The translations under genes and the position numbers were made by a program. Below the pieces are notes generated by a model. It did not search any database. It had not been told where the DNA came from and saw only the letters and a program-made list of their open reading frames with translations. Positions 35,816 through 51,948 of a DNA stretch of 64,000 nt are shown one piece after another. The DNA is from Streptomyces capitiformicae (lineage in GTDB: Bacteria; Actinomycetota; Actinomycetes; Streptomycetales; Streptomycetaceae): contig NZ_CP022161.1 of assembly GCF_002214185.1 (NCBI RefSeq), forward strand, positions 7,447,486 through 7,511,485. The letters run 5' to 3'. Numbering within the stretch: the first letter of the stretch is position 1; every line of letters starts with the position of its first letter.

Positions 35816-38800
35816 TCAGCGAATGCGGTGGCTCTCCAGCGGCCCCAGATACGTCGGCTCCAGCCCACCTGTGTCGATCACCAGGCGCTGTAACACCACC
35901 GTCGGGTCGACCATCCAGAACCTCAGGCGGTGCACCCCGGCCGCACGAACCACATGCCTGGTCGACGTCACATTCACGTTGTCCGAGGTGCTGCGCGCCC
36001 ACTGCTTGTTCATCAGCCCGTCGTCGGCGCCTGTGACGGCGTTGATGTCGACCGTCTGCGGGGCGTCGTCACCGAAGGACACCGCATACCGCAGGCCGCC
36101 CGTCGCGAGCGCCGGGTTCCGTGGCGAGACATACGCCCAGACCGTCACCTCCCCCGTTGACAGCAGGCTGACCTCGTACTCCAGCCGCGGCCCGGCCCCA
36201 CCCGGCGTCTGCCGCGAGGCCGTCACCGGCCACGGGGTCATCCCCGCCCCGGTACGACCGATCCGCTCGATCCGCCGCCAGCCGACCCCCTTGGCGCCCA
36301 CCGCCCGCACGTGGTGCTCCGCGTCGATCGCCACGTAGCCGCCCGCCTCGACGAAGCCCTTCAGCCCTCTCCCCGACGGCTTCTCCGCGACGGCCCTCAC
36401 CACCACCGACGCGCCCGCTCCGCTCACCGTCAACGAACCCTCAGCCCGGTCACCACCCCCCGGCACCCGCCTCCAATCCACCCGCACCCCCACCCGCACC
36501 TGTTCATCGACCCGCCCCCGCGACCGCTCCACCACCAGCCACGGCACCGACGACTCGATCCGGTACGAGAAGGGCGTACGCCCCCGGTTGAAGATCTCGA
36601 CATACTGCTGAGGCCGGGTCTGATACGGGCTGAACACCGGCAGCACCGCCTCCCCGGAAGCACCGCCGGGCCACCACTGCCCCGAGTCCTCGGAACCGTC
36701 CACCGCCACCCCCAGCTCCGCGGCCTCCGGCACCTCGATCCGCCGTACCTTGGGGAAGATCTCGTCCGGCAGCGCCACGTGATCCTTCTCGGGCTGCTGC
36801 CATCCGGCATTGGGGCCGTACCGCTCCACATCCCCGTACCCGATGTGCGGTTGCGTCTGGAAACCCCGCCACTTCCCGCCCGCGACCTGGACATTGAAGC
36901 GATCCGCCAGCGCGAAGTCCCGCTCCAGCCCCGCCTCCGCCTCCGCCGCACAGCGATTCGTCGCCGCCCGCCCCTGCCCGGCGTACAGCAGGTTCTTGAA
37001 CTCGGCCTCCCGCAACCCGTACAGGTTCGCCGTCGCCGACACCTCGTACCCGACCAGCTCGAACCACGCGTCCTGCACCCTCGCAGGCAGCCGCCGCCCC
37101 ACCCGCTCGGCCCGCTTCGCCAGCGCCCCCCACTCCTCCGTGACCCGCTCCAGCTCCCGGTGGCCGAAGTAGAAGGGCGTCTCCTGGTCGTCGTAGACGA
37201 TCGCGCCCTCGTCCTTCGTCGGGTCCTTCGCCGCGTCCACGGTGATCCGCCGGTTCAGCAACTCGGGCTTACGACGGGCCTGAAGCTGTCCGTACGCGCT
37301 CAGCACCCCGGCGATCTCCGCGGCGGCCCCCGCCCCGAAGTTCTGCCGCGCGAACCCCCGCTCCCACTCCTCCAGCTGCTCCAGTCCCCAACGCCCCGGA
37401 CTCCAGGCGTAGTTCAGGAAGAACTCGGTCGGCAGCTCGTTCCCCTTCAGGTCGCCGACGTTCGCCACCCACAGTCCGTGATTGCCATACGCATCCGCCT
37501 CGTGCAGCTGCTCCCACAGATTCGCGAGGTTCGCCGTGTCGACCCACTTGTAGTTGCGCCCGACCCCGACATAGTCGAAGTGGTAGTACAACCCGTAACC
37601 CCCACGTCGTACGGGCTCCCCCGGGTCCGGGTGCTTACGGATGTTCCCCCAGTTGTCGTCCGTGAGGACGACGGTCACATCGTCCGGCGCCCGCATGCCC
37701 CGGTCCCAGTACCGCTGGACCTCCTTGTACAGGGTCCACACCTGCGGGGTCTCCTCCACCGGTTTCCCGGTCACCTCCGCGATGATCCGGCGCTGGGTCT
37801 CGATGATCTCCGTCATCAGTTCGATGCCGTCGCCGTCCGGCAGGCTCGTGTCGCCGTTCCCCCGCATACCGAGCGTGACGACGCCCTCGAAGCCCTCGTC
37901 CACCATTCGACGGATGCCGTCGCGCCAGTACGCCTTGATGGCTTCGGCGTTCCGCCGGTACGACCACTCCCCCGTGCCCCCGTAGGGGTCGCGCCCGGGG
38001 GTCACCACATTCCCGGCGCTGTCCCGCACCGCCGGCACCGCATGCCGGTTCCACTCCTCGATCCCCCGCATCATGGGCGCCTCATGAGACGTGCCCATGA
38101 CAATGCCGTACTCCGAGGCCCGCTTGTGGTTCTCCGGATCGTCCTCGGCGAAGGCCCGCCCCCACACCGCCGGCCAGACATAGTTGCCCTTCAGCCGGAG
38201 CAGCACCTCGAAGACCCTGGCCCAGAAGTCCGCGTTGAAGCCACCGGGATACCCGGGCGCCTTCCCGGGGCCGAAGAACGCCGGGGCCCACGTCCCCAGC
38301 GCCGGGTTCTCGTCGTTGATGAAGATCCCCCGGAACTTCACGGCCGGCGTGCCCTGGCTGAACCGCCCCGGCAGCACGTACACCTGGTCCCGGTGCACCG
38401 GCGGCACATCGTCCCACCAGTACCAGGGCGAGACCCCGATGCCGTACGAGACGTCGTACGCCCCGAAGATCGTGCCCCGCGGATCGCTGCCCGCGACGAC
38501 GAACGCCCGCTCGACCCCGGGCATCGGCCGCTCGACGACCGTCTGCAGCGAGGTCTCCCACTTCCCCCGCACCCCGCGGACGTCCAGCTTCCCCGACGCC
38601 ACCAGTGCGTCGATCAGCGGACTCCGCCCGATGGTCCCCACCAGGACCACTTCCCGCGCGACCGCACTCCCCGGCCGTACCCCCGTCACCCGCTCGATGT
38701 CGTCCCGGAGATCCCCTGCGACCCGTACGACTCCGGGGTGATCCTCGGGGCTGACGACCACCGGCACCCCGACCAGCGACATGGCCCCGCCGTTGAAGGA

Positions 38801-38929
38801 GATGTAGGCACCGGGGTCCGTGGGACGGGTCGCACCGCCCCCGGCAGCCCACGCCATCCCGCCGGACAGCACCGGTAACGCGGCGAGACCGGCACCGAGC
38901 ACGGTTCTGCGGCCCACGTACCCCTCCAT
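35816..38929 (-). CDS. Secreted xylan alpha-glucuronidase, GH115
   Basis: 1037 residues from ATG 38929. It begins MEGYVGRRTVLGAGLAALPV, a twin-arginine export signal (GRRTVLGA). The GH115 catalytic region contains YDVSYGIGVSPWYWWDDVP, FRGIFINDENPALGTWAP, GNYVWPAVWGRAF and GVVTLGMRGNGDTSLPDGDG. Later parts include an all-helical domain and the C-terminal GH115 domain. GH115 enzymes remove 4-O-methyl-glucuronate from internal xylose units. Transcribed with the GH10 xylanase. The start is placed at the twin-arginine peptide; ATG 39010 upstream is in frame but gives an unlikely leader. A CGAA-type inverted repeat lies about 85 bases upstream. Confidence 0.9.
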   Translation of the reverse strand: MEGYVGRRTVLGAGLAALPVLSGGMAWAAGGGATRPTDPGAYISFNGGAMSLVGVPVVVSPEDHPGVVRVAGDLRDDIERVTGVRPGSAVAREVVLVGTIGRSPLIDALVASGKLDVRGVRGKWETSLQTVVERPMPGVERAFVVAGSDPRGTIFGAYDVSYGIGVSPWYWWDDVPPVHRDQVYVLPGRFSQGTPAVKFRGIFINDENPALGTWAPAFFGPGKAPGYPGGFNADFWARVFEVLLRLKGNYVWPAVWGRAFAEDDPENHKRASEYGIVMGTSHEAPMMRGIEEWNRHAVPAVRDSAGNVVTPGRDPYGGTGEWSYRRNAEAIKAYWRDGIRRMVDEGFEGVVTLGMRGNGDTSLPDGDGIELMTEIIETQRRIIAEVTGKPVEETPQVWTLYKEVQRYWDRGMRAPDDVTVVLTDDNWGNIRKHPDPGEPVRRGGYGLYYHFDYVGVGRNYKWVDTANLANLWEQLHEADAYGNHGLWVANVGDLKGNELPTEFFLNYAWSPGRWGLEQLEEWERGFARQNFGAGAAAEIAGVLSAYGQLQARRKPELLNRRITVDAAKDPTKDEGAIVYDDQETPFYFGHRELERVTEEWGALAKRAERVGRRLPARVQDAWFELVGYEVSATANLYGLREAEFKNLLYAGQGRAATNRCAAEAEAGLERDFALADRFNVQVAGGKWRGFQTQPHIGYGDVERYGPNAGWQQPEKDHVALPDEIFPKVRRIEVPEAAELGVAVDGSEDSGQWWPGGASGEAVLPVFSPYQTRPQQYVEIFNRGRTPFSYRIESSVPWLVVERSRGRVDEQVRVGVRVDWRRVPGGGDRAEGSLTVSGAGASVVVRAVAEKPSGRGLKGFVEAGGYVAIDAEHHVRAVGAKGVGWRRIERIGRTGAGMTPWPVTASRQTPGGAGPRLEYEVSLLSTGEVTVWAYVSPRNPALATGGLRYAVSFGDDAPQTVDINAVTGADDGLMNKQWARSTSDNVNVTSTRHVVRAAGVHRLRFWMVDPTVVLQRLVIDTGGLEPTYLGPLESHRIR

Positions 38930-39013
38930 GGCACATCCCTCCACCCCGAATTTGGTCAGCGGCATGACAAATAGTGGAGGGAGTGACCCATGAGGGGAAT
39001 GGGTCGTCACCGT

Positions 39014-39025
39014 CGAATAGTTTCG
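39014..39025. promoter_or_regulatory. CGAA/TTCG inverted repeat, possible sugar-regulator operator
   Basis: CGAATAGTTTCG (with GG after it) is an imperfect palindrome about 85 bases before the GH115 start. LacI-type regulators of plant polysaccharide genes in Streptomyces bind similar CGAAA/TTTCG palindromes, so it is a plausible operator for the xylan operon. Confidence 0.4.
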
Positions 39026-39035
39026 GAGCGACGAA

Positions 39036-39067
39036 AGGGCCCGTACGACCGAAGTCGTACGGGCCCT
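39036..39067 (-). terminator. Terminator after tuf
   Basis: AGGGCCCGTACGAC pairs perfectly with GTCGTACGGGCCCT around a CGAA loop, and the leftward RNA then runs into UUUCG. It sits about 30 bases after the tuf stop and separates tuf from the xylan operon. Confidence 0.85.
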
Positions 39068-39098
39068 CTCAGGTCAAGCGACCCTCAAGCGAGTGAAC

Positions 39099-40292
<1,194 letters not shown>

Positions 40293-40370
40293 TGGGGTCC
40301 TCCTGTGGAGTGGTTCTGTACGCCTTACTTCATCGGCGCCAGGTGATCTTTGCTGGAAAGCCCGGGCCCC

Positions 40371-40404
40371 GGGGCAAACACTCGTGTTTGCGGGTGTTTG
40401 CCCC
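40371..40404 (-). promoter_or_regulatory. Perfect hairpin in the fusA-tuf spacer
   Basis: GGGGCAAACAC pairs exactly with GTGTTTGCCCC around TCGTGTTTGCGG. No U-tract follows in the leftward RNA (it continues GGGCCCGGGC). It may be an attenuator or a processing signal ahead of tuf. Confidence 0.55.
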
Positions 40405-40447
40405 TCAAGGCTCCGGAGTCAAGCCTAAAGCGTGTGAACGCGGTGCG

Positions 40448-42574
40448 TTACTCGCCCTTGGCCTTCGCGATGATCTCCTCGGCGACGTTCCGCGGAACCT
40501 CGGCGTAGGAGTCGAACTGCATCGAGTAGCTCGCGCGACCCGACGTCTTGCTGCGGAGGTCTCCGACGTAGCCGAACATCTCCGAGAGGGGCACGAGACC
40601 CTTCACGACGCGGGCACCAGCCCGCTCCTCCATGGCCTGGATCTGGCCACGGCGGGAGTTGATGTCGCCGATGACCTCACCCATGTAGTCCTCGGGCGTG
40701 GTGACCTCGACGGCCATCATCGGCTCGAGCAGCACGGGGCTGGCCTTGCGTGCGGCCTCCTTGAAGGCCTGCGAACCGGCGATCTTGAACGCGAGCTCGG
40801 AGGAGTCGACCTCGTGGTAGCCACCGTCGATGAGCGTGACGCGGACGCCCGTCATCTCGTAGCCGGCGAGGACGCCGAACTGCATGGCCTCCTGCGCACC
40901 GGCGTCGACCGAAGGGATGTACTCCTTCGGGATGCGACCACCGGTCACCTTGTTCACGAACTCGTACGACGCGTCGCCGCCCTCGATCGGCTCGATCGCG
41001 ATCTGCACCTTGGCGAACTGGCCGGTACCACCAGTCTGCTTCTTGTGCGTGTAGTCGACGCGCTCGACGGCCTTGCGGATCGTCTCGCGGTACGCGACCT
41101 GCGGCTTGCCGACGTTGGCCTCGACCTTGAACTCACGGCGCATACGGTCGACCAGCACCTCAAGGTGCAGCTCGCCCATACCACCGATGATGGTCTGGCC
41201 GGTCTCCTCGTCCGAGTGGACCTGGAAGGAGGGGTCCTCCTCCGCGAGACGCTGGATGGCGACACCCAGCTTCTCCTGGTCACCCTTGGACTTGGGCTCG
41301 ATGGCGACCTGGATGACCGGCGCCGGGAAGTCCATGGACTCCAGGATCACCGGCTGCTTGTCGTCGCACAGCGTCTCACCGGTCGTGGTCTGCTTCAGAC
41401 CCATGACGGCGATGATGTCGCCGGCGCCCACCGAGTCGATCTCCTCACGCTTGTTCGCGTGCATGCGGTAGATCTTGCCGATGCGCTCCTTCTTGCCCTT
41501 GACGGAGTTCAGCACGGCGGTGCCGGACTCCAGACGGCCCGAGTAGACCCGGACGAAGGTGAGCTTGCCGAGGTGCGGGTCGCTCATGATCTTGAACGCC
41601 AGCGCGGACAGCGGCTCGTCGTCGGACGGCTTGCGCTTGACGACCTCCTCCGGGGCGTCGACGGCGTGACCCTCGATGGCCTCGACGTCAAGCGGGGTGG
41701 GGAGGTAGCGCACGACCGCGTCGAGCAGGGGCTGGACGCCCTTGTTCTTGAACGCGGTGCCACAGAACACCGGGGTGACCGTGGTGTCGCTGGACTTGCC
41801 GGACGCGATGGTGATGCGACGGATCGCGGCGTACAGCTGCTCCTCGGTGGGCTCCTCGCCCTCCAGGTACAGCTCCATGATCTCTTCGTCGTTCTCCGCG
41901 ACGGCCTCGATCAGCTTGCCGCGGTACTCCTCGGCAGCCTCGGTGTGCGTGGCCGGGATGTCGACGACGTCGTACATCTCGCCCTTGGCGGCCTCGGCGG
42001 ACCACACGAGCGCCTTCATGCGGACCAGGTCCACGACGCCCTTGAAGTCGGCCTCGGCGCCGATCGGGAGCTGCATGACGAGCGGCTGGGCGCCCAGGCG
42101 GTCCGAGATCATGTCCACGCAGCGGTGGAACTCGGCGCCGGTGCGGTCCAGCTTGTTGACGAAGCAGATGCGCGGCACACCGTAACGGTCGGCCTGACGC
42201 CACACCGTCTCGGACTGGGGCTCCACGCCGGCAACGCCGTCGAACACCGTCACGGCGCCGTCGAGGACGCGGAGCGAACGCTCCACCTCGACGGTGAAGT
42301 CGACGTGACCCGGGGTGTCGATGATGTTGATGGTGTGGTCGACGCCCTCGAGCGGCCAGTGACAGGTGGTGGCAGCAGAGGTGATCGTGATGCCACGCTC
42401 CTGCTCCTGCTCCATCCAGTCCATGGTGGCAGCGCCGTCGTGGACCTCACCGATCTTGTAGCTGACGCCGGTGTAGAAGAGGATCCGCTCGGTGGTGGTC
42501 GTCTTGCCCGCGTCGATGTGGGCCATGATCCCGATGTTGCGGACCCTGGCCAGGTCAAGTGAAGTGGTAGCCAT
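40448..42574 (-). CDS. fusA: Elongation factor G
   Basis: 708 residues. Catalyses translocation. Motifs: [15 protein letters not shown] (P-loop), [14 protein letters not shown] (switch II), NKLDRTGA. The domain IV loop, which enters the decoding site, contains [15 protein letters not shown], and the end is [20 protein letters not shown]. Residues linked to fusidic acid resistance elsewhere look normal by eye. The gene is 39 bases after rpsG in the str operon. Confidence 0.98.
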   Translation of the reverse strand: MATTSLDLARVRNIGIMAHIDAGKTTTTERILFYTGVSYKIGEVHDGAATMDWMEQEQERGITITSAATTCHWPLEGVDHTINIIDTPGHVDFTVEVERSLRVLDGAVTVFDGVAGVEPQSETVWRQADRYGVPRICFVNKLDRTGAEFHRCVDMISDRLGAQPLVMQLPIGAEADFKGVVDLVRMKALVWSAEAAKGEMYDVVDIPATHTEAAEEYRGKLIEAVAENDEEIMELYLEGEEPTEEQLYAAIRRITIASGKSSDTTVTPVFCGTAFKNKGVQPLLDAVVRYLPTPLDVEAIEGHAVDAPEEVVKRKPSDDEPLSALAFKIMSDPHLGKLTFVRVYSGRLESGTAVLNSVKGKKERIGKIYRMHANKREEIDSVGAGDIIAVMGLKQTTTGETLCDDKQPVILESMDFPAPVIQVAIEPKSKGDQEKLGVAIQRLAEEDPSFQVHSDEETGQTIIGGMGELHLEVLVDRMRREFKVEANVGKPQVAYRETIRKAVERVDYTHKKQTGGTGQFAKVQIAIEPIEGGDASYEFVNKVTGGRIPKEYIPSVDAGAQEAMQFGVLAGYEMTGVRVTLIDGGYHEVDSSELAFKIAGSQAFKEAARKASPVLLEPMMAVEVTTPEDYMGEVIGDINSRRGQIQAMEERAGARVVKGLVPLSEMFGYVGDLRSKTSGRASYSMQFDSYAEVPRNVAEEIIAKAKGE

Positions 42575-42613
42575 AAGGCTTCGGTCTTCTCTCGGTCTCG
42601 ATGGGGTCTGCGA

Positions 42614-43084
42614 CTACCAGCGGTAGTGCGCGAAGGCCTTGTTGGACTCGGCCATCTTGTGGGTGTCCTCGCGCTTCTTCACGGCCGCACCGAGGCCGTT
42701 CGAGGCGTCGAGAAGCTCGTTGAGCAGACGCTCGGTCATGGTCTTCTCGCGACGGGCGCGGGAGTAACCGACCAGCCAGCGCAGCGCCAGGGTGTTGGCG
42801 CGGCCGGGCTTGACCTCGACCGGCACCTGGTAGGTGGCGCCACCGACACGGCGGGACTTGACCTCGAGGGTCGGCTTGATGTTCTCGAGAGCGCGCTTCA
42901 GCGTGATGACCGGGTCGTTGCCGGTCTTGTCGCGCAGGCCCTCCATGGCGCCGTAGACGATGCGCTCGGCGGTGGAGCGCTTGCCGTTCAGCAGCACCTT
43001 GTTGATGAGCGACGTGACAAGAGGAGAACCGTAGACCGGGTCGATGATGACCGGGCGCTTCGGGGCGGGGCCCTTACGAGGCAT
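42614..43084 (-). CDS. rpsG: 30S ribosomal protein S7
   Basis: 156 residues, [20 protein letters not shown] to NKAFAHYRW. The beta-hairpin [20 protein letters not shown] contacts the E-site tRNA and mRNA. S7 nucleates the 30S head. Its start lies two bases after the rpsL stop. In Escherichia coli it represses the str operon by binding the spacer, but here the two genes nearly abut, so that mechanism does not apply. Confidence 0.97.
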   Translation of the reverse strand: MPRKGPAPKRPVIIDPVYGSPLVTSLINKVLLNGKRSTAERIVYGAMEGLRDKTGNDPVITLKRALENIKPTLEVKSRRVGGATYQVPVEVKPGRANTLALRWLVGYSRARREKTMTERLLNELLDASNGLGAAVKKREDTHKMAESNKAFAHYRW

Positions 43085-43086
43085 TC

Positions 43087-43458
43087 TTACTTCTCCTTCT
43101 TGGCGCCGTAGCGGCTGCGGGCCTGCTTGCGGTTCTTGACACCCTGGGTGTCGAGCGAGCCACGGATGATCTTGTAGCGAACACCCGGCAGGTCCTTCAC
43201 ACGGCCACCACGCACGAGCACGATGGAGTGCTCCTGCAGGTTGTGTCCCTCACCCGGAATGTAAGCGGTGACCTCGATCCCGCTGGTCAGACGCACACGC
43301 GCGACCTTACGCAGGGCCGAGTTCGGCTTCTTCGGGGTGGTCGTGAACACACGCGTGCAGACGCCGCGACGCTGAGGGGAACCCTCAAGTGCGGGCGTCT
43401 TGTTCTTCTCGACCTTGTCCTGCCGGCCCTTGCGGACCAGCTGCTGGATCGTAGGCAC
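43087..43458 (-). CDS. rpsL: 30S ribosomal protein S12
   Basis: 123 residues from GTG 43458 ([19 protein letters not shown]). The decoding-centre loops [19 protein letters not shown] and [17 protein letters not shown] are wild type, including the two lysines (positions 43 and 88 by the usual numbering) at which streptomycin-resistance changes occur, so the strain should be sensitive at this locus. The longer frame upstream of the GTG lacks S12 similarity. The leader carries the element shared with rpsJ. Confidence 0.97.
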   Translation of the reverse strand: MPTIQQLVRKGRQDKVEKNKTPALEGSPQRRGVCTRVFTTTPKKPNSALRKVARVRLTSGIEVTAYIPGEGHNLQEHSIVLVRGGRVKDLPGVRYKIIRGSLDTQGVKNRKQARSRYGAKKEK

Positions 43459-43508
43459 TACTTCTCCGGTTTCTGTGTGCCGAATGGTGAAGCTAACCCG
43501 GAACATCG

Positions 43509-43533
43509 CCGACCCACGCGGTCGGGTGTGTCG
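43509..43533 (-). promoter_or_regulatory. Leader element shared with rpsJ (str operon copy)
   Basis: Reads CCGACCCACGCGGTCGGG then TGTGTCG on the plus strand, 50 bases before the rpsL start. It matches the S10 copy in 24 of 25 bases while the surrounding sequence is unrelated. A six-base-pair stem (CCGACC/GGTCGG) is possible in the leftward RNA. Confidence 0.7.
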
Positions 43534-43738
43534 AAGCTGCAAACTCCCGCCGCGAGGCAAAAGGGCGCAGATTACGGCGGCCGCTTACGGCTCCCCCTGT
43601 GCGGTTGAAGGCACGCACGGGAGCCAGGGCACACCCCAGGCACAAGGTCTGAGCGTACCTATCGCATTGCCTACGGTCAAAACAAATGGGCGTGCGGTGG
43701 TTTAAGGGCCGGGCGCCCAGGAGCGGCCGGCCCCCGCA

Positions 43739-44275
43739 TCAGCTGCCCGAGGAGACTCCCGCGAGCACCATGATCGTGAGGAAGAACGCCCAGCCGGCGA
43801 CGGACAGCCACCCCAGGATGATCCCGGCCAGGGCGAAGCCCTCACCGCCCTCGCCGCTGCGCTTGATCTCGGCGCGGGCGGTGTGGCCGAGGATGACGGC
43901 GGGGATGCCGGTCAGCCCCATGGTCATGGTCGTCAGCACGCCGCACACCATCGCCCCGACGGCCTTGCCGTTGGTGGCCGGAGGCGGCAGGGGCACCGGC
44001 ATGAAGGTTCTCGGGACGCCCGGCGCCATGGCCGGCGGCTGCATCGCGGACGGGCCCTGCGGCAGATCGGCGACGAGCAGGGCCAGCTCTCCCACCGTGC
44101 GCGCCTGGTAGGCCCTCTCGATCCGCTTCTCGTACTCGTCCTGCTGAAGACGGCCCTCACTGAAGCCGGCCCGCAGAACATCCACGGCACGCTCACGATC
44201 GGCATGGGCGGCGAGCATCGACGGAGCACTGCTCTGGGCCTGCCACGGCATCGGCTGCCACGAAGGATTTGACAC
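43739..44275 (-). CDS. DUF1707 and DUF4190 membrane protein
   Basis: 178 residues from GTG 44275, preceded by GGGGGAG at a good distance. The cytoplasmic N-terminal half has the DUF1707 motif HADRERAVDVLRAGFSEGRL and EYEKRIERAYQARTVGELA. The C-terminal half has two membrane spans (GAMVCGVLTTMTMGLTGIPA and LAGIILGWLSVAGWAFFLTI), typical of DUF4190. The role is unknown. It lies between rpoC and rpsL, as in other Streptomyces, downstream of the rpoC terminator. ATG 44308 is an alternative start without a ribosome binding site. Confidence 0.8.
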   Translation of the reverse strand: MSNPSWQPMPWQAQSSAPSMLAAHADRERAVDVLRAGFSEGRLQQDEYEKRIERAYQARTVGELALLVADLPQGPSAMQPPAMAPGVPRTFMPVPLPPPATNGKAVGAMVCGVLTTMTMGLTGIPAVILGHTARAEIKRSGEGGEGFALAGIILGWLSVAGWAFFLTIMVLAGVSSGS

Positions 44276-44404
44276 GAGAACACTCCCCCGGACTGGTTGT
44301 GCCTCCATGATGCTGCAACGCACGGCCCACGGCATCGGTTCCCGGCCCCACTTCTGTCCCGGTTTTGCCACACCGGCCACACACCGGGCGCCCGTGAGAA
44401 CGCC

Positions 44405-44445
44405 GAAGGGCGGCCACCCCGTACGAAACGGAGTGGCCGCCCTTC
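44405..44445 (-). terminator. Terminator after rpoC
   Basis: GAAGGGCGGCCAC pairs exactly with GTGGCCGCCCTTC, with further pairing of CCGT and ACGG inside, 24 bases after the rpoC stop. It resembles the hairpin after rplL (52451-52484). Confidence 0.8.
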
Positions 44446-44468
44446 AGTGGACGTACGCCCGGAAGGAC

Positions 44469-48368
<3,900 letters not shown>

Positions 48369-48462
48369 TATGCGTCAATCCCTCTCAGGGTTGTAAGTCA
48401 TGGGGTCTGATACGGGGGTCCTGGGGCCGGCGGCCTTCATGACGAAGGCCGCCGAACTCCCG

Positions 48463-51400
48463 TCAGACCTCTTCGACGCTGCTCGGCTCACGCCGGGACA
48501 GGTCGATGCCAAGCTCCTCCGCAGCGCGGAAGACGTCCTCGTCGGTGTCGCGCATCTCGATGGACATGCCATCCGAGGACAGCACCTCCACGTTGAGGCA
48601 CAGGGACTGCATCTCCTTGATGAGCACCTTGAAGGACTCGGGGATGCCGGGCTCGGGGATGTTCTCGCCCTTGACGATGGCCTCGTAGACCTTCACGCGG
48701 CCGGTGACGTCGTCGGACTTGATGGTCAGCAGCTCCTGGAGGGCGTACGCGGCGCCGTAAGCCTCCAGCGCCCACACCTCCATCTCACCGAAGCGCTGGC
48801 CACCGAACTGGGCCTTACCACCCAACGGCTGCTGGGTGATCATCGAGTACGGACCGGTCGAGCGGGCGTGCAGCTTGTCGTCGACCAGGTGGTGCAGCTT
48901 GAGGATGTACATGTACCCGACCGAGATCGGGTCCGGGAACGGCTCGCCGGAGCGGCCGTCGAACAGGCGCGCCTTGCCGGAGGGGAGCACCATCCGCTCA
49001 CCGTCGCGGTTCGGGATGGTGTGCTGGAGCAGACCGGCCAGCTCGTCCTCGCGGGCACCGTCGAAGACCGGGGTCGCGACGTTGGTGCCGGGGGCGACGG
49101 AGTCGGCGCCGATCGCCTGGAGGCGCTGCGCCCACTCGTCCGCGAGGCCGGAGACGTCCCAGCCGCGGCTGGCGAGCCAGCCGAGGTGGATCTCCAGGAC
49201 CTGTCCCGGGTTCATTCGGGACGGGACACCGAGCGGGTTGAGGATGATGTCGACCGGGGTCCCGTCCTCGAGGAACGGCATGTCCTCGATGGGCAGGATC
49301 TTGGAGATGACACCCTTGTTGCCGTGACGGCCGGCGAGCTTGTCACCGTCGGTGATCTTGCGCTTCTGCGCCACGTACACGCGCACCAGCTGGTTGACAC
49401 CGGGGGGAAGCTCGTCGCCCTCCTCGCGGTCGAAGACGCGGACGCCGATGACCTTGCCGGTCTCGCCGTGCGGCACCTTCAGCGAGGTGTCACGGACCTC
49501 ACGGGCCTTCTCACCGAAGATCGCGCGGAGCAGGCGCTCCTCGGGCGTCAGCTCGGTCTCACCCTTCGGGGTGACCTTGCCGACGAGGATGTCACCGGCG
49601 ATGACCTCGGCACCGATACGGATGATGCCGCGCTCGTCGAGGTCGGCGAGGACCTCCTCGGAGACGTTCGGGATGTCCCGGGTGATCTCCTCGGGGCCGA
49701 GCTTGGTGTCACGGGCGTCGACCTCGTGCTCCTCGATGTGGATCGAGGAGAGGACGTCGTCCTGGACGAGGCGCTGCGACAGGATGATCGCGTCCTCGTA
49801 GTTGTGACCCTCCCACGGCATGAACGCGACCAGCAGGTTCTTGCCGAGCGCCATCTCACCGTTCTGGGTGGCCGGACCGTCGGCGAGGACCTGGCCCTCG
49901 ATGATGCGGTCGCCCTCGTTGACGATGACCTTCTGGTTGACCGAGGTGCCCTGGTTGGAGCGGGCGAACTTGGCCAGGCGGTACGTGATGTACGTGCCGT
50001 CGTCGTTGGCGGTGGTGATGTAGTCCGCAGAGACCTCCTGGACCACACCCGCCTTCTCGGCCTTGACCACGTCGCCGGCGTCGACGGCGGAGCGGTACTC
50101 CATGCCGGTGCCGACGAGCGGGGACTCGGACTTAATCAGCGGCACGGCCTGACGCATCATGTTCGCGCCCATGAGGGCACGGTTGGCGTCGTCGTGCTCG
50201 AGGAAGGGGATCATGGCCGTCGCGACCGACACCATCTGGCGCGGCGAGACGTCCATGTAGTCCACGTCGTCACCGGCGACGTAGTCGACCTCGCCACCAC
50301 GACGACGAACGAGGACACGGTTCTCGGCGAACCGCATGTCGTCGTTGAGCGTGGCGTTGGCCTGCGCGATGACGAACCGGTCCTCTTCGTCGGCCGTCAG
50401 GTAGTCCACCTCGTCGGTGACCTGACCGCCTTCGACCTTGCGGTACGGCGTCTCCACGAAACCGAACGCGTTGACGCGGCCGTAGGAGGCGAGCGAACCG
50501 ATCAGGCCGATGTTCGGACCTTCGGGGGTCTCAATCGGGCACATACGGCCGTAGTGCGACGGGTGCACGTCACGGACCTCGAAGCCGGCCCGCTCACGCG
50601 ACAGACCACCGGGACCCAGTGCCGAGAGACGACGCTTGTGCGTCAGACCCGACAGCGGGTTGTTCTGGTCCATGAACTGCGAGAGCTGGCTGGTGCCGAA
50701 GAACTCCTTGATGGAGGCGACGACCGGCCGGATGTTGATCAGGGTCTGCGGCGTGATCGCCTCGACGTCCTGGGTCGTCATGCGCTCACGGACGACACGC
50801 TCCATACGCGCCAGACCCGTACGGACCTGGTTCTGGATGAGCTCGCCGACGCTGCGCAGACGACGGTTGCCGAAGTGGTCGATGTCGTCGGTCTCGACGA
50901 CGATGTTGCCGCCGCTGTCGCCGACCGTCTCGGTCTCGCCCGCGTGCAGCTTCACCAGGTACTTGATCGTCGAGATGATGTCCTCGACGGTCAGGATGCC
51001 CGCGTCGAGCGGGGCGTCCGCACCCAGCTTCTTGTTGACCTTGTAGCGGCCGACCTTGGCGAGGTCGTAGCGCTTGGGGTTGAAGTACAGGTTCTCGAGG
51101 AGCGTCTGCGCGGCCTCACGCGTGGGGGGCTCGCCCGGACGCAGCTTGCGGTAGATGTCGAGCAGCGCGTCGTCCTGCCCCTGGGTGTGGTCCTTCTCCA
51201 GGGTGGCGCGCATGGACTCGTACTCGCCGAACTCCTCCAGGATCTGCTCGGTCGTCCAACCGAGGGCCTTGAGGAGGACGGTCACGGACTGCTTGCGCTT
51301 GCGGTCGATACGGACACCGACCATGTCGCGCTTGTCGATCTCCATCTCCAGCCAGGCGCCCCGGGACGGGATGATCTTGGCGGAGAAGATGTCCTTGTCG

Positions 51401-51948
51401 GACGTCTTGTCGATCGAGGAGTCGAAGTAGACACCGGGCGAACGGACCAGCTGCGACACCACGACACGCTCGGTGCCGTTGATGACGAACGTGCCCTTGC
51501 CCGTCATGAGCGGGAAGTCGCCCATGAAGACCGTCTGGGACTTGATCTCCCCGGTCTCGTTGTTGGTGAACTCGGCCGTGACGAAGAGCGGGGCGGCGTA
51601 CGTGAAGTCGCGCTCCTTGCACTCGTCGATGCTGTTCTTCGGCGGCTCGAAGCGGTGGTCGCGGAAGGTCAGCGACATCGACCCGGAGAAGTCCTCGATC
51701 GGGGAGATCTCCTCGAAGATCTCCTCCAGGCCGGACTTGGTGGGGACGTCCTGTCCGTTCTCCAGAGCCTCCTCGACCCGACTCTGCCAGGCGGTGTTGC
51801 CGAGCAGCCAGTCGAAGCTCTCGGTCTGCAGCGCGAGCAGGTTCGGAACCTCGAGAGGCTCCTTGATCTTTGCAAAGGAGATGCGCAGCGGGGCGGTGCT
51901 GGCGCCGTTGTTCGTATTCGCGGTCGAGGCGTTGCGCGAGGCGGCCAA
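48463..51948 (-). CDS. rpoB: RNA polymerase beta subunit
   Basis: 1161 residues starting at TTG 51948 ([20 protein letters not shown]), with AAGGA eight bases upstream; this matches the known length in Streptomyces. A longer open frame to 52020 exists but lies before this ribosome binding site. The rifampicin region ([32 protein letters not shown]) is wild type. The catalytic and sigma-contact regions ([32 protein letters not shown]) are present. In operon with rpoC. Confidence 0.98.
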   Translation of the reverse strand: MAASRNASTANTNNGASTAPLRISFAKIKEPLEVPNLLALQTESFDWLLGNTAWQSRVEEALENGQDVPTKSGLEEIFEEISPIEDFSGSMSLTFRDHRFEPPKNSIDECKERDFTYAAPLFVTAEFTNNETGEIKSQTVFMGDFPLMTGKGTFVINGTERVVVSQLVRSPGVYFDSSIDKTSDKDIFSAKIIPSRGAWLEMEIDKRDMVGVRIDRKRKQSVTVLLKALGWTTEQILEEFGEYESMRATLEKDHTQGQDDALLDIYRKLRPGEPPTREAAQTLLENLYFNPKRYDLAKVGRYKVNKKLGADAPLDAGILTVEDIISTIKYLVKLHAGETETVGDSGGNIVVETDDIDHFGNRRLRSVGELIQNQVRTGLARMERVVRERMTTQDVEAITPQTLINIRPVVASIKEFFGTSQLSQFMDQNNPLSGLTHKRRLSALGPGGLSRERAGFEVRDVHPSHYGRMCPIETPEGPNIGLIGSLASYGRVNAFGFVETPYRKVEGGQVTDEVDYLTADEEDRFVIAQANATLNDDMRFAENRVLVRRRGGEVDYVAGDDVDYMDVSPRQMVSVATAMIPFLEHDDANRALMGANMMRQAVPLIKSESPLVGTGMEYRSAVDAGDVVKAEKAGVVQEVSADYITTANDDGTYITYRLAKFARSNQGTSVNQKVIVNEGDRIIEGQVLADGPATQNGEMALGKNLLVAFMPWEGHNYEDAIILSQRLVQDDVLSSIHIEEHEVDARDTKLGPEEITRDIPNVSEEVLADLDERGIIRIGAEVIAGDILVGKVTPKGETELTPEERLLRAIFGEKAREVRDTSLKVPHGETGKVIGVRVFDREEGDELPPGVNQLVRVYVAQKRKITDGDKLAGRHGNKGVISKILPIEDMPFLEDGTPVDIILNPLGVPSRMNPGQVLEIHLGWLASRGWDVSGLADEWAQRLQAIGADSVAPGTNVATPVFDGAREDELAGLLQHTIPNRDGERMVLPSGKARLFDGRSGEPFPDPISVGYMYILKLHHLVDDKLHARSTGPYSMITQQPLGGKAQFGGQRFGEMEVWALEAYGAAYALQELLTIKSDDVTGRVKVYEAIVKGENIPEPGIPESFKVLIKEMQSLCLNVEVLSSDGMSIEMRDTDEDVFRAAEELGIDLSRREPSSVEEV

